Part shown: piece after piece, positions 22,488-31,976 of the stretch
Layout: the number at the start of each line of letters is the position of its first letter
Numbering within the stretch: position 1 is the stretch's first letter
Source: Gordonia amarae NBRC 15530
Lineage (GTDB): Bacteria; Actinomycetota; Actinomycetes; Mycobacteriales; Mycobacteriaceae
Assembly (NCBI RefSeq): GCF_000241345.1
Contig: NZ_BAED01000070.1
Span: 1-44,193 of the forward strand
Direction of reading: 5' to 3'
DNA: 44,193 nt
Position numbers and translations under genes: made by a program
The notes under the pieces: model-generated
Seen by the model: the letters and a program-made list of their open reading frames with translations, nothing else
Told to the model about the DNA's origin: nothing
Databases searched by the model: none

Positions 22488-24689
22488 ATGACCGACGCAC
22501 CCGACGCCCGTGCACCGCAGCACGATCTGAACCGGCTCGGTAGCCTCACCCATCCCGATCCGCATGCCTTCCTCGGCGCCCATGACACCGGTGACGGGTA
22601 CACCATTCTGCGCACACTGCGGCCCTCTGCACTCTCGGTGGCCGCGGTCATCGGCGGCGTCGACTATCCGATGCGATCGGATGGCGACCTGTTCTCCGTG
22701 GCCGTACCGATCTCCGATCTCGTCGATTACCGCTATCGGATTGTGTACCCGAACGGCTCGGGCGGCACCGGCGAGTTCGTCGTCGCTGACGGCTACCGCT
22801 TCCTGCCCAGCATCGGCGAGATCGATGTGCACCTGTTCGCCGAGGGCCGTCACGAAACCCTCTGGGAGGCACTGGGTGCGCGGGTGGTCAGCTACAAGAC
22901 CGCCGACGGTGAGGTCACCGGCACGGCGTTCTCGGTGTGGGCGCCCAACGCCAAAGGTGTTGCCGTCGTCGGTGATTTCGACGCGTGGGGCGGGCGGGCC
23001 CATCCGATGCGGATGGTCGGTTCCAGCGGTGTGTGGGAGGTGTTCATCCCCGATGTGCGCGGCGGCGCGCGCTACAAGTTCCGCATCCACGGCGCCGACG
23101 GCGTGATCCGGGACAAGGCCGATCCCATGGCGCGGCAGACCAATCCACCGCCCGCCACCTCGTCGATCGTCAACGAGTCGACGTACGAGTGGGGCGACGA
23201 CGACTGGCTGGCACGGCGCACGGCGGAGCATCCCGTCGAGCGGCCGATGAGCATCTACGAGGTGCACCTGGGGTCCTGGCGTCTCGGCCTGGACTATCGC
23301 GAACTCGCCGATCAGCTGGGCGCCTATGTCGTGGAGAAGGGTTTCACGCACGTCGAGTTCCTGCCGGTGGCCGAGCACCCGTTCGGCGGCTCGTGGGGTT
23401 ATCAGGTCACCTCCTACTACGCCCCCACCTCCCGCTTCGGCAGCCCCGACGACCTGCGCTACCTGATCGACCATCTGCATTCGCTGGGCGTGGCGGTCAT
23501 CGTCGACTGGGTGCCGGCACACTTCCCCAAGGACGACTGGGCGCTGGCCCGCTTCGACGGCACCCCGCTGTACGAGCACGCCGATCCGCTGCGCGGCGAA
23601 CAACTGGACTGGGGCACCTACGTTTTCGACTTCGGCCGGCACGAGGTGCGCAACTTCCTGGTGGCCAACGCGCTGTTCTGGTTCAGCGAGTTCCACATCG
23701 ACGGCCTGCGCGTGGACGCAGTCGCATCGATGCTGTATCTGGACTATTCGCGGCCGTCGGGTCAGTGGCGGCCCAACATTCACGGTGGCCGCGAGAACCT
23801 GGAGGCGGTGCAGTTCCTGCAGGAAACCAATGCGACTGTGCACAAACACTTTCCGGGTGTGGTCACCATTGCCGAGGAATCCACCGCCTGGCCGGGAGTC
23901 ACCAGGATGACAGATGCGGGCGGTCTGGGATTCACCCTGAAATGGAACATGGGCTGGATGCACGACACCCTGGGGTATCTCTCGCGCGATCAGGTGCACC
24001 GCAGTTTCCACCATCAGGATCTGACGTTCTCACTGATGTACGCATGGAGTGAGAATTTCGTGCTACCGATCTCGCACGACGAGGTGGTGCATGGCAAGGG
24101 GACGCTGTGGACCCGGATGCCCGGCGACGCCTTCATCAAGGCGTGTGGTGTGCGGGTGTTCCTGGCGTTCATGTGGTCGCACCCGGGCAAGCAACTGCTG
24201 TTCATGGGCCAGGAGTTCGGGCAGTCCCGGGAATGGGCCGACAACCGGAGTCTGGACTGGGATCAGCTGCAGGGCTGGGAGGGCGAACTGCATGCGGGCA
24301 TCTCGGCACTCGTCGGCGACCTGAACCGCGTCTACCGCGGATCACCCGCGCTGTACAGCCAGGACGCGACGCCTGACGGATTCTCGTGGATCGAGGCCGA
24401 CGATTCCGCCAACAATGTGATCTCGTTCCTGCGGTTCGGTTCAGACGGGTCGGTGATGGCCTGTGTGTTCAACTTCTCCGGCAGCGACCGGGCCGGCTAC
24501 CGGATCGGGCTGCCCCGGGGCGGAACCTGGACGGAGATCCTCAACACCGATTCGGCGGCGTACAACGGCCGCGGTATCGGCAACATGGGCAGCGTCGCCG
24601 CGGACGGCCCGGGACTGCACGGACAGCCCACGTCGGCGGCGGTGACGATCCCGGCCAATTCGGCGATCTGGCTGACGCCGGAGTCCTAG
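22488..24689 (+). CDS. glgB: 1,4-alpha-glucan branching enzyme
   Basis: A 733-residue GH13_9 enzyme that introduces alpha-1,6 branches into the glucan made by GlgE. There is an N-terminal starch-binding-like region, then the CBM48 domain (about residues 120-220, including VWAPNAKGVAVVGDFDAW). The catalytic domain has VEFLPVAEHPFGGSWGYQ, the nucleophile Asp in GLRVDAVASMLYLDYSR (about 410), the acid Glu in TIAEESTAWPGVTR (about 463) and LPISHDEVVHGKG. ATG at 22488 follows the glgE stop by one base, so translation is coupled. Order glgE-glgB as in Rv1327c-Rv1326c. Confidence 0.97.
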   Translation: MTDAPDARAPQHDLNRLGSLTHPDPHAFLGAHDTGDGYTILRTLRPSALSVAAVIGGVDYPMRSDGDLFSVAVPISDLVDYRYRIVYPNGSGGTGEFVVADGYRFLPSIGEIDVHLFAEGRHETLWEALGARVVSYKTADGEVTGTAFSVWAPNAKGVAVVGDFDAWGGRAHPMRMVGSSGVWEVFIPDVRGGARYKFRIHGADGVIRDKADPMARQTNPPPATSSIVNESTYEWGDDDWLARRTAEHPVERPMSIYEVHLGSWRLGLDYRELADQLGAYVVEKGFTHVEFLPVAEHPFGGSWGYQVTSYYAPTSRFGSPDDLRYLIDHLHSLGVAVIVDWVPAHFPKDDWALARFDGTPLYEHADPLRGEQLDWGTYVFDFGRHEVRNFLVANALFWFSEFHIDGLRVDAVASMLYLDYSRPSGQWRPNIHGGRENLEAVQFLQETNATVHKHFPGVVTIAEESTAWPGVTRMTDAGGLGFTLKWNMGWMHDTLGYLSRDQVHRSFHHQDLTFSLMYAWSENFVLPISHDEVVHGKGTLWTRMPGDAFIKACGVRVFLAFMWSHPGKQLLFMGQEFGQSREWADNRSLDWDQLQGWEGELHAGISALVGDLNRVYRGSPALYSQDATPDGFSWIEADDSANNVISFLRFGSDGSVMACVFNFSGSDRAGYRIGLPRGGTWTEILNTDSAAYNGRGIGNMGSVAADGPGLHGQPTSAAVTIPANSAIWLTPES

Positions 24690-24704
24690 CGGAAGGAAGG
24701 CTCG

Positions 24705-25970
24705 ATGATGAGCGGCATCCAGCGCCAATTCCCCAAGCCCGCGGAGCTTCTCGAACTGATGCAGTTCAAGAAGCCCGAATTGAACTCGCGCACACGCAGG
24801 CTCGGTAAGGCTCTCACCATCGACGATCTGCGCATCATCGCCAAACGCCGCACCCCCAAGGCCGCGTTCGACTACACCGACGGCGCCGCCGAGGGCGAGT
24901 TGTCGCTGGCCAGGGCGCGGCAGGCGTTCAAGGACATCGAGTTTCATCCGGGCATCCTCGCGCCCGCCCCCAGCGTCGACACCTCGTGCGAGGTTCTCGG
25001 CGCCCGCAGTGCCCTGCCGTTCGGGATCGCCCCTACCGGATTCACCCGGCTGATGCAGACCGAGGGTGAGGTGGCCGGTGCCGGCGCGGCCGGTGCGGCG
25101 GGTATCCCGTTCACGCTGTCCACTCTCGGAACCACCTCGATCGAGGATGTGCGCGCGGCGAACCCGGATGGCCGCAACTGGTTCCAGCTGTATGTGATGC
25201 GGGAACGGGAGATCTCCTACGGCCTGGCCCGCCGCGCCGCCGACGCCGGTTTCGACACCCTGATGTTCACCGTCGACACCCTGATCGCCGGTGCCCGCCT
25301 GCGCGATAAACGCAACGGGTTCTCGATCCCGCCGCAGCTCACGCTCGGCACCATCGTGAACGCCATCCCCCGGCCGTGGTGGTGGATCGACTTCCTCACC
25401 ACACCGACGCTGGAGTTCGCCTCACTCAGTTCCACCGGCGGCACCGTCGGCGAGTTGCTCAACGCTGCGATGGACCCCACCATCAGCTTCGCGGACCTCG
25501 ACATCATCCGCGAGCTGTGGCCGGGCAAGATCCTCGTCAAAGGCGTGCAGACCGTGGCGGATTCGGTGCGGCTGCGCGATGTGGGCGTCGACGGCATCGT
25601 GCTGTCCAATCATGGTGGGCGACAGCTCGACCGGGCACCTATCCCGTTCCACCTGCTACCCAAGGTGCGGGCCGCCGTCGGCGAAGACTTCACCGTGATG
25701 GTCGATACCGGCATCATGAACGGCGCCGACATCGTCGCCGCCGTCGCACTCGGCGCCGATTTCACCCTGATCGGCCGCGCCTACCTGTACGGCCTGATGG
25801 CCGGCGGCCGCGAAGGTGTCGACAAGACCATCGAGATCCTGCGCACCGAGATCGAACGCACCATGGCCCTGCTTGGCGTCTCCTCCCTCACCGAACTCGG
25901 CCCCCACCACGTCACCCAGCTCACCCGGCTGGTCCCGCTGCCCGATTGCCCCAGCGTGCAGCACACCTGA
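24705..25970 (+). CDS. lldD: FMN-dependent L-lactate dehydrogenase (LldD type)
   Basis: A 421-residue alpha-hydroxy-acid oxidase family protein, probably oxidising L-lactate to pyruvate and passing electrons to the respiratory chain. Family motifs: FDYTDGAAEGELSLARAR, PFGIAPTGFTRL, WFQLYVMRERE (FMN-binding), ILVKGVQTVADS (lysine on FMN) and the active-site histidine in LSNHGGRQLDRAP. VMVDTGIMNGADIVAAVALGADFTLIGRAYLYG binds the FMN phosphate. It lacks the Tyr-rich N-terminus of oxidases. It starts 15 nt after glgB behind GGAAGGA, so it is likely co-transcribed. It resembles LldD2 of mycobacteria. Confidence 0.9.
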   Translation: MMSGIQRQFPKPAELLELMQFKKPELNSRTRRLGKALTIDDLRIIAKRRTPKAAFDYTDGAAEGELSLARARQAFKDIEFHPGILAPAPSVDTSCEVLGARSALPFGIAPTGFTRLMQTEGEVAGAGAAGAAGIPFTLSTLGTTSIEDVRAANPDGRNWFQLYVMREREISYGLARRAADAGFDTLMFTVDTLIAGARLRDKRNGFSIPPQLTLGTIVNAIPRPWWWIDFLTTPTLEFASLSSTGGTVGELLNAAMDPTISFADLDIIRELWPGKILVKGVQTVADSVRLRDVGVDGIVLSNHGGRQLDRAPIPFHLLPKVRAAVGEDFTVMVDTGIMNGADIVAAVALGADFTLIGRAYLYGLMAGGREGVDKTIEILRTEIERTMALLGVSSLTELGPHHVTQLTRLVPLPDCPSVQHT

Positions 25971-26085
25971 CCGAACACACTTCCCATCCATCAAGGTGGA
26001 CCGATCAGAACCTGGCGCCGGTCTCATTCGCTTCCCTCATTTCCGGCATGCTCACAGCATCGCCCGGACACACTGAGTCGAGCCG

Positions 26086-26091
26086 TATCCT
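26086..26091 (+). promoter_or_regulatory. -10 element, leaderless SARP regulator transcript
   Basis: TATCCT ends 6 nt before the GTG of the SARP-type regulator, and no Shine-Dalgarno sequence is seen. Confidence 0.45.
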
Positions 26092-26097
26092 TGGCCG

Positions 26098-29000
26098 GTG
26101 AAGTTCGCGATCCTCAGCCACCTGGAGGTGACCCGCGACGGCGTTCCCGTCGACCTGGGCACCCCAAAGGCCCGGGCCCTGCTGGCGGCGCTGGTGCTGG
26201 CGCGGCCGCACGCCGTGTCGGTGGATTCGCTGATCGCGCAGTTGTGGGGCGAGCATCCGCCGGCGTCGGTGATGACCACGTTGCAGGCGTATGTGTCGGG
26301 CTTGCGGCGGGCTCTGGAGCCCGATCGTAAGCCGCGCCAACCCGCCACGGTGCTATTGACCCGGGCGCCCGGCTACGCGCTGGACCTCACGCCGCGCAGC
26401 GTCGACGCCGACGTCTTCGAATCGGTGATCACCGGCGTCGACGCGCGCCGCGACAGTCTCGCCGGTCTGACCGCCGAGAGCTTGGAGCAGGTTGACGCCG
26501 ACCTGGCCGACGCGTTGTCGCTGTGGCGTGGTGAGGCGTACGCCGATCTGGGCGACGCCGCGGCCGCCGAACGATCACGCCTGGACGAACTACGTGTCCT
26601 CGGTGAGGAACTGCGCCTGGAGGTGTCGACGGCGCTGGGCAGGCACACCGCGGTCGCGGCGGCTGCCGAAGCGCTGATCACCCGTTACCCGCTGCGCGAA
26701 AGCCTTTGGCGGATCAGGGCTCTCGCGTTGGCACGGTGCGGGCGGCAGGCCGATGCGCTCGCGGTGATCGACGATCTGCGAAGGGTTCTCGACGAAGAGC
26801 TGGGACTGCTGCCGGGTCCGGCGATCCGGGAACTGCAATCGGCCATCCTGCAACAGGATTCGTCCATCGCCTGGGATCGTCCGGCATCGGCGGTTCCGCA
26901 GGCGGCGACCCGGCCCGACCGGGCACCGGCGCCACCGGCGGCCGACGCCGTACCCGCCCTACCGTGGCCCACGGCCGGCCGGGCGGCTGAGCTGGCCGAA
27001 TTGTCGTCGGCGTGGCAGCGATCGGTGGCAGGGTCGACGGAGTTCGTGGTGATCAGCGGCGAAGCCGGCATCGGCAAGACCCGGCTGGTCACCGAAACGG
27101 CCCTCACGGCCGCACGCGAGGGCGCCCTCGTCGGGTGGGCCCGCTGTTCCCAGGACGACGGTGCGCCGCCGCTGTGGCCGTGGGCGCAGATCCTGACGCG
27201 GTGGGGCCGGGACCTGCCGACGATCACCGCCGGTGCCCACACCGACGAGGGCGCCGCGTTCCGGTTGCGCGAACGGATCGTCGCGGAGGTACTGGCCGAA
27301 TCGTCGCGCAGGCCCGTGCTCATCGCGATCGATGACCTGCACTGGGCCGACCCGTCGACGTTGCGGGTGCTGCAACTGCTCGGCGAGATCTCCGGCGATT
27401 CGCAGCTCATGGTGCTGCTGACCTGGCGCGGCGTCGACGGCACCGTTCCGCTCGCCGAACTGTCCGAATCGCTGGGCAGGCGCCACGCCACCCGTATCCC
27501 GCTCGACGGACTCGACTCCGATGCGGTGGCCGAGGTGATGCACTCGGTCGCCGGGACCACGACATCGGACTCCCAGGCCGTCCAGCTCACCGGCCGCACC
27601 GACGGCAACCCCTTCTTCGTCGTCGAATACGCCCGTCTCGCACAGCATTCGGGTAGCGTGTCGCAGTTGCTGGCCGAACCGCGCCCACCGACGGCGGTCG
27701 GTGAGGTGATCGGCCGGCGCATCGACAGACTCGGCGCCGACACCGCCCGCATCCTGCAGACCGCAGCGGTCCTGGGTCGCGAGTTCACACTGCCCGTCCT
27801 GTGCGGAGTCCGGGACGAAGACCCCGACACCGCCCTGGACCTGCTCGACACGGCAGTCGCGGCGGGCCTGATCCGTGAGGAAGGGATCGGCGAGTTCGTC
27901 TTCGCACATGCCCTGGTCCGCGATCACATCTATTCGGTGTCGGCTCCGACCCGGCGCGCCTCGGTCCATGCCCGCGCCGCGCAGACCCTCACCGACCTCG
28001 GGGGCCGGGGTTCGGAGATCGCCCACCATTGGCTGTCGGCCGGTCCGGCGCACCGGGCGCGGGCCTGGCGGGCCGCACGGGACGCCGCCCATCAGGCTGC
28101 CGAGGTATTCGCGGACGACGAGAGCGTCAGTCTGTACACCGCCGCGCTGGAGGCACTGCCCGGTGATCGGACCGCCGATGGCGCCGACGAGTTCGAGTTG
28201 CTGCTGGATCTGGCCGAATGCCATCGCCGACGCGGGGATTGGACCGCGCTCGAAGAACCGTTGGAGGCGGCGATCGGCCTGGCCCACCGATCGGGGAATG
28301 GGACATGGCTCGCCCGGGCCGGGGTTCTGCCCTCGCGTGGTTCGGCCTGGTTCTCGGTCGGTGTCGGCGACCAGAACGATCATGTGGTCGAAGCACTGCG
28401 CGAGGCGCTCACGATGCTCGCCGCCACGCCGTCGCGTGAAAGCTCGGCGCTGCGTGCCGAGGTGATGCTGGCTCTGGCCAACGAGATCTATTACACCTCC
28501 CCGATCACCGAACGCCGCGAGCTCGTCGCGGCCGCCACCTCGATTGCCATCGAGCTCGGCGACGACCGCCTGGAACTGGCCGCGATGCTGGCCGGGCAGC
28601 AGGCGTTGTGGTCGGCCGACAACGCCGAGCAGCGACTCACCATGCTCGAACGCGCCAAGGAACTGGCGCTGCGGGTGGGCGATGTCGACAGCCGGATCCT
28701 GGCGACGTCCCTGTGCGCGAATGCGCACGCCCAGCTCGGCCATCCCGAACGGATATGGCCGCTGCTGGACATCGCCCTCGCCGACGCCCGCCGCCGACGA
28801 CGCCCGTTTCTGGTGATGGTGGTGTTGTCGACAGCGGTGACCTGGCATGCGATGTCGGGTGATTTCGCCCGGGCCCGTGCGCTGGCCGACGAGTACTTTC
28901 AGCTCGAGCACCGGGTGCGGCTGACCCAGTCTCCGGTCGCGAGCATGGGTATCAAGCTGGGAATCGCCCTGTGGGACGGTTCGCTGTCTGCGGTGGCCGC

Positions 29001-29427
29001 GCACTTCTCCGGGCCCGTCATCGATCAGATGCCCGTCGGATGTTTCCGGGCCGCACTGTATCTCCGTATCGGCGATCACGAAGCTGCGCGCGCCTCGATC
29101 GTCGAAGATCCCGGTCTGTCCTCGCATGACTGGTATTCGCTGGCCGAGTGGGCGGCGGCCGGTGAGGTCGCCGCCCATCTGGAGCTGCCCGATCTCGGCC
29201 GCCAGGCCTACGATCTGCTCGCACCGATGGCGGGGTGGTCGGTGAACGCGGGTGCGGGCACCGCGATCGGTCCCGCCGATGCCTTCCTGGCACTGGCCGC
29301 ATTCTCGATGGGTGACACCGAACTCGCGTCCCGGCACGCCGACGACGCCGAACGCCTGATGGACCGATGGCGAATCCCGCCCGTCCGGCAATGGTTCGCC
29401 GGCGAGCGGGATCGCTTCGGCTTCTGA
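26098..29427 (+). CDS. Large SARP/AfsR-type transcriptional regulator with AAA ATPase domain
   Basis: A 1109-residue multidomain regulator. Residues 1-95 are a winged-helix DNA-binding domain (trans_reg_C), with LGTPKARALLAALVLARPHAVSVDSLIAQLWG and the YVSGLRRAL recognition region. Residues about 100-250 are a bacterial transcriptional activation domain with a repeat fold. Residues about 300-560 are an AAA/NB-ARC-like ATPase with Walker A GEAGIGKTR (321-329) and Walker B VLIAIDDLHWADP. The rest is helical, probably TPR-like. SARP proteins activate nearby secondary metabolism or transport genes, but no biosynthetic cluster is present; the convergent MMPL gene is a possible target. The stop codon lies within a tandem duplication. 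Confidence 0.9.
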   Translation: MKFAILSHLEVTRDGVPVDLGTPKARALLAALVLARPHAVSVDSLIAQLWGEHPPASVMTTLQAYVSGLRRALEPDRKPRQPATVLLTRAPGYALDLTPRSVDADVFESVITGVDARRDSLAGLTAESLEQVDADLADALSLWRGEAYADLGDAAAAERSRLDELRVLGEELRLEVSTALGRHTAVAAAAEALITRYPLRESLWRIRALALARCGRQADALAVIDDLRRVLDEELGLLPGPAIRELQSAILQQDSSIAWDRPASAVPQAATRPDRAPAPPAADAVPALPWPTAGRAAELAELSSAWQRSVAGSTEFVVISGEAGIGKTRLVTETALTAAREGALVGWARCSQDDGAPPLWPWAQILTRWGRDLPTITAGAHTDEGAAFRLRERIVAEVLAESSRRPVLIAIDDLHWADPSTLRVLQLLGEISGDSQLMVLLTWRGVDGTVPLAELSESLGRRHATRIPLDGLDSDAVAEVMHSVAGTTTSDSQAVQLTGRTDGNPFFVVEYARLAQHSGSVSQLLAEPRPPTAVGEVIGRRIDRLGADTARILQTAAVLGREFTLPVLCGVRDEDPDTALDLLDTAVAAGLIREEGIGEFVFAHALVRDHIYSVSAPTRRASVHARAAQTLTDLGGRGSEIAHHWLSAGPAHRARAWRAARDAAHQAAEVFADDESVSLYTAALEALPGDRTADGADEFELLLDLAECHRRRGDWTALEEPLEAAIGLAHRSGNGTWLARAGVLPSRGSAWFSVGVGDQNDHVVEALREALTMLAATPSRESSALRAEVMLALANEIYYTSPITERRELVAAATSIAIELGDDRLELAAMLAGQQALWSADNAEQRLTMLERAKELALRVGDVDSRILATSLCANAHAQLGHPERIWPLLDIALADARRRRRPFLVMVVLSTAVTWHAMSGDFARARALADEYFQLEHRVRLTQSPVASMGIKLGIALWDGSLSAVAAHFSGPVIDQMPVGCFRAALYLRIGDHEAARASIVEDPGLSSHDWYSLAEWAAAGEVAAHLELPDLGRQAYDLLAPMAGWSVNAGAGTAIGPADAFLALAAFSMGDTELASRHADDAERLMDRWRIPPVRQWFAGERDRFGF

Positions 29428-29465
29428 CGACAATCGGCCACCTCCACTACCCCGACCCGACCCCC
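29394..29465. repeat. Tandem direct repeat, copy 1 (3' end of SARP gene)
   Basis: The first of two 72-bp copies with an 87-bp period. It includes the last ten codons and the TGA stop (29425-29427) of the regulator gene plus 38 nt of downstream sequence. Confidence 0.9.
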
Positions 29466-29480
29466 ACCCGCGCGGCAACA

Positions 29481-29552
29481 GTTCGCCGGCGAGCGGGATC
29501 GCTTCGGCTTCCGACGACAATCGGCCACCTCCACTACCCCGACCCGACCCCC
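29481..29552. repeat. Tandem direct repeat, copy 2
   Basis: Nearly identical to copy 1. The one difference I see turns the TGA stop of copy 1 into CGA. It is therefore a non-translated echo of the gene's end, next to the palindromic repeat that starts at 29553. Confidence 0.9.
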
Positions 29553-29656
29553 GCTGGTTGAGGTGCGAGGTCGCCCAGCGACCGAGCCTCGAAACCCGGT
29601 GAGCGAACAGTGTCATCTCACGGGGTTTCGAGGCTCGCGGGGCTCGCACCTCAACC
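29553..29656. repeat. Dispersed palindromic repeat, copy 2; likely bidirectional terminator
   Basis: A long two-tier palindrome. The outer 14-bp arms (GGTTGAGGTGCGAG) at 29556-29569 and 29643-29656 are perfect. The inner 21-bp arms at 29583-29603 and 29617-29637 have one mismatch around a 13-nt centre. The inner arm and opening GCTGGTTGAGGTG are shared with 6411-6493. It lies between two convergent genes, where it could end both transcripts. Confidence 0.88.
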
Positions 29657-29666
29657 GGCGAAGGGC

Positions 29667-31811
29667 TCACACAGCGGTGGGGACCAGTTCCGGCGATGCG
29701 TCCGGATCCTCTTCTGCTGCTTCAAGATCGATCGTCGGCAGAATCCTGTCGAGCCACGCCGGCAGCCACCAGTTGTAACGGCCCAGCAGCGACATCGTCG
29801 CCGGCACCAGCACCATCCGGACCACGGTCGCGTCGAGGAAGACCGCCACGGCCATCCCGAGGCCCGCCATCTTCAGCATGATGTCGGTTTCGGTGGAGAA
29901 GCTCAGGAACACCGCCACCATCACCGCAGCCGCGACCGTGATGACCCGGCCGGTCTTGGCCAGCCCGCTGATGACGCTGCCGCGCGGATCGCCCGTGGCG
30001 AGCCACTCCTCGCGGATGCGGGAGAGCAGGAACACCTCGTAGTCCATGGACAACCCGAACAGGATCGCGAAGATCAGGATCGGCACCCAACTCGACACGG
30101 CCACAGGCTGATCCACGCCCAGCAGCGACGATCCCCAGCCCCACTGGAACACCGCGGTGATGACGCCGTAGGCGGCGGCGACCGACAGCAGGTTCATGAT
30201 CGCGGCCTTGACCGGGATGATCACCGACCGGAACACGATCGTCAGCAGGATCACCGACGCGGCGACGACGAACCCGATGACCACCCACAGCCGGACGGCG
30301 AGCATGTCGGAGATGTCGTTGTAGTAGGCGGTCTCGCCGGTCAGTACAGCACCGTCGGGCAACTGGTCGCGGATCGCCGCGAGCACATCGCCGGTCTGCT
30401 CGGCCGACGGCCCGTAGGCGATGGTCACCTGGGCGACGCCGATCGCCTTGTCGGGCGACGGCATCAGCGGGCTCACCGATACCACTCCGTGTTCGTAGGA
30501 GATGCGATCGAGTGCCGATGCCACCGCCGCCGGGTCGGCCTTGCCGGGTCCGGTGTTCTCTGTGACGATCAGCACCTCGGCGTTGGCACCCGGCCCGAAC
30601 TCTTCGGCCAGCAGGTCGTAGGCGCGGCGGGTGGTCAGCTCGCTCGACTGCGCACTGGCATCCGAGGGCCAGGTCCGCATCGCGACGGCCGGGGCGGCGA
30701 GGGTGACCATCACGATCACCGCCAACAGCGCAGCGACGAGCGGCCGACGACCGACCGCAGCGGCCCAGCGACCGATGAACGTCTCGGTCGCGGCGACGGG
30801 TGCGGCGTCGGTCTTGCGTTCCTTACGCGGACTCAACCGCTTGCCGGCCAGCGCACACAGGGCGGGCACCACGACGAGTGTCGCGGCCAGCATCGCGACC
30901 ACGGCGATCGCGGTGGCGAACCCGAACGACGAATAGGTGGGCAGCCCCGCCAACCGCAGCCCCATCAGCGACACCAGAACCGTCGTCGCCGCGATGACCG
31001 CCGAACGGCCCGCGGTGGCAACCGACCTGGCCGCCGACTCAACCACGATGTGACCATCGCGCAGGTTCTCCACATGCCGGTTCACCACCAGCAGTGCGTA
31101 GTCGATGCCCACACCGAGACCCACCATGCTGGCCACCATCGGCGCGTTGGGGCTGACCTTCATCGCCGCCGCCAGCAGTGTGACACCTGCGGACGTGGCG
31201 ACGACACCGACGATCGCCGAGACGATCGGCAGGCCGGCTGCCACCACAGAACCGAAGGCGAGCACCATGATCAGCAGTGCCAGCACCACACCGATGATCT
31301 CGGCGTATCCCTCCACCGGTGCGGCGGCGGTCTCCGGCACGGCACCGTTCATCTCCACTGTGAGACCCGCCGCCCGCGCGTCGGCGACCGCCTCGTTGAG
31401 CGGCTTGTCGTTGCCCATCAGGTCCTTGTGGGTGACCGGGACGTCGTAGCCGACGGTGATCACCGCGGTGTCCCGGTCGTCGCTGAGGCGCGGCTCCGAC
31501 ACCGACACAACGTGCGGCATCGCCTCAAGCCTGGTCCGCAGGTCCGCCGTCTCGGCGCCCGTGAGCGCACCGTCGCCCGAATGCACGACGACGCGGGAGA
31601 AGGCATCCCCCACCCCGGGCTGGTGCTCCCGGAGCAGTTCGACGCCGTGCTGGGACGGCACGCCGGTGACGTCCCAGTTCTCCTGGGTCTCACCGCCGAA
31701 CGTCGTCGACACGGCCAGCAGCACGACGAGCGCGCCGAGACATCCGAGCAGTGCCCGGACCGGATGCCGGGCACTGAGATGGCCCAGCCGGTACAGCAAT
31801 GTGGTTTTCAT
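29667..31811 (-). CDS. MMPL-family RND transporter
   Basis: A 714-residue transporter with two MMPL halves and about 12 transmembrane helices. The N-terminal helix (GALVVLLAVSTTFGG) precedes a periplasmic domain, followed by helices with VGLGVGIDYALLVVNRHVENLRDG (about residues 200-225). The matching second-half motif is FGLSMDYEVFLLSRIREEWLATGD (about 590-612). The GIDYALL and SMDYEVF segments hold the proton-relay Asp-Tyr pairs. ATG at 31811 fits homology. MMPL proteins export lipids or drugs, or assist heme/siderophore traffic. The substrate is unknown. It is monocistronic and convergent with the SARP regulator. Confidence 0.93.
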   Translation of the reverse strand: MKTTLLYRLGHLSARHPVRALLGCLGALVVLLAVSTTFGGETQENWDVTGVPSQHGVELLREHQPGVGDAFSRVVVHSGDGALTGAETADLRTRLEAMPHVVSVSEPRLSDDRDTAVITVGYDVPVTHKDLMGNDKPLNEAVADARAAGLTVEMNGAVPETAAAPVEGYAEIIGVVLALLIMVLAFGSVVAAGLPIVSAIVGVVATSAGVTLLAAAMKVSPNAPMVASMVGLGVGIDYALLVVNRHVENLRDGHIVVESAARSVATAGRSAVIAATTVLVSLMGLRLAGLPTYSSFGFATAIAVVAMLAATLVVVPALCALAGKRLSPRKERKTDAAPVAATETFIGRWAAAVGRRPLVAALLAVIVMVTLAAPAVAMRTWPSDASAQSSELTTRRAYDLLAEEFGPGANAEVLIVTENTGPGKADPAAVASALDRISYEHGVVSVSPLMPSPDKAIGVAQVTIAYGPSAEQTGDVLAAIRDQLPDGAVLTGETAYYNDISDMLAVRLWVVIGFVVAASVILLTIVFRSVIIPVKAAIMNLLSVAAAYGVITAVFQWGWGSSLLGVDQPVAVSSWVPILIFAILFGLSMDYEVFLLSRIREEWLATGDPRGSVISGLAKTGRVITVAAAVMVAVFLSFSTETDIMLKMAGLGMAVAVFLDATVVRMVLVPATMSLLGRYNWWLPAWLDRILPTIDLEAAEEDPDASPELVPTAV

Positions 31812-31931
31812 GCCGACAGCGTCGCCGACCCCACTTGGCGACCGCTTGTACCCGACTTGGAGCAGGCCGCCGGTCACAGTTCACATCCCAGCGTGAAGTG
31901 GCTCTACAACCACCAGACTCTCCGCCAAACG

Positions 31932-31966
31932 TTGCCGGCAGTTCCGGATTTCGGAACTGCCGGCAA
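31932..31966 (-). terminator. Strong hairpin after the YbbN-like gene
   Basis: A perfect inverted repeat with 15-bp arms (TTGCCGGCAGTTCCG and its complement) and a 5-nt loop, 10 nt after the stop codon of the thioredoxin-like gene. There is no T-run, as is common in actinobacterial terminators. It separates that gene from the MMPL gene downstream on the same strand. Confidence 0.75.
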
Positions 31967-31976
31967 GGTTTACGAG

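Noticed and set aside
26959..29670. 903-codon minus-strand frame opposite the SARP regulator
   Set aside because: The opposite frame has clear winged-helix and Walker motifs; this one reads as low-complexity shadow and runs through the palindromic repeat.
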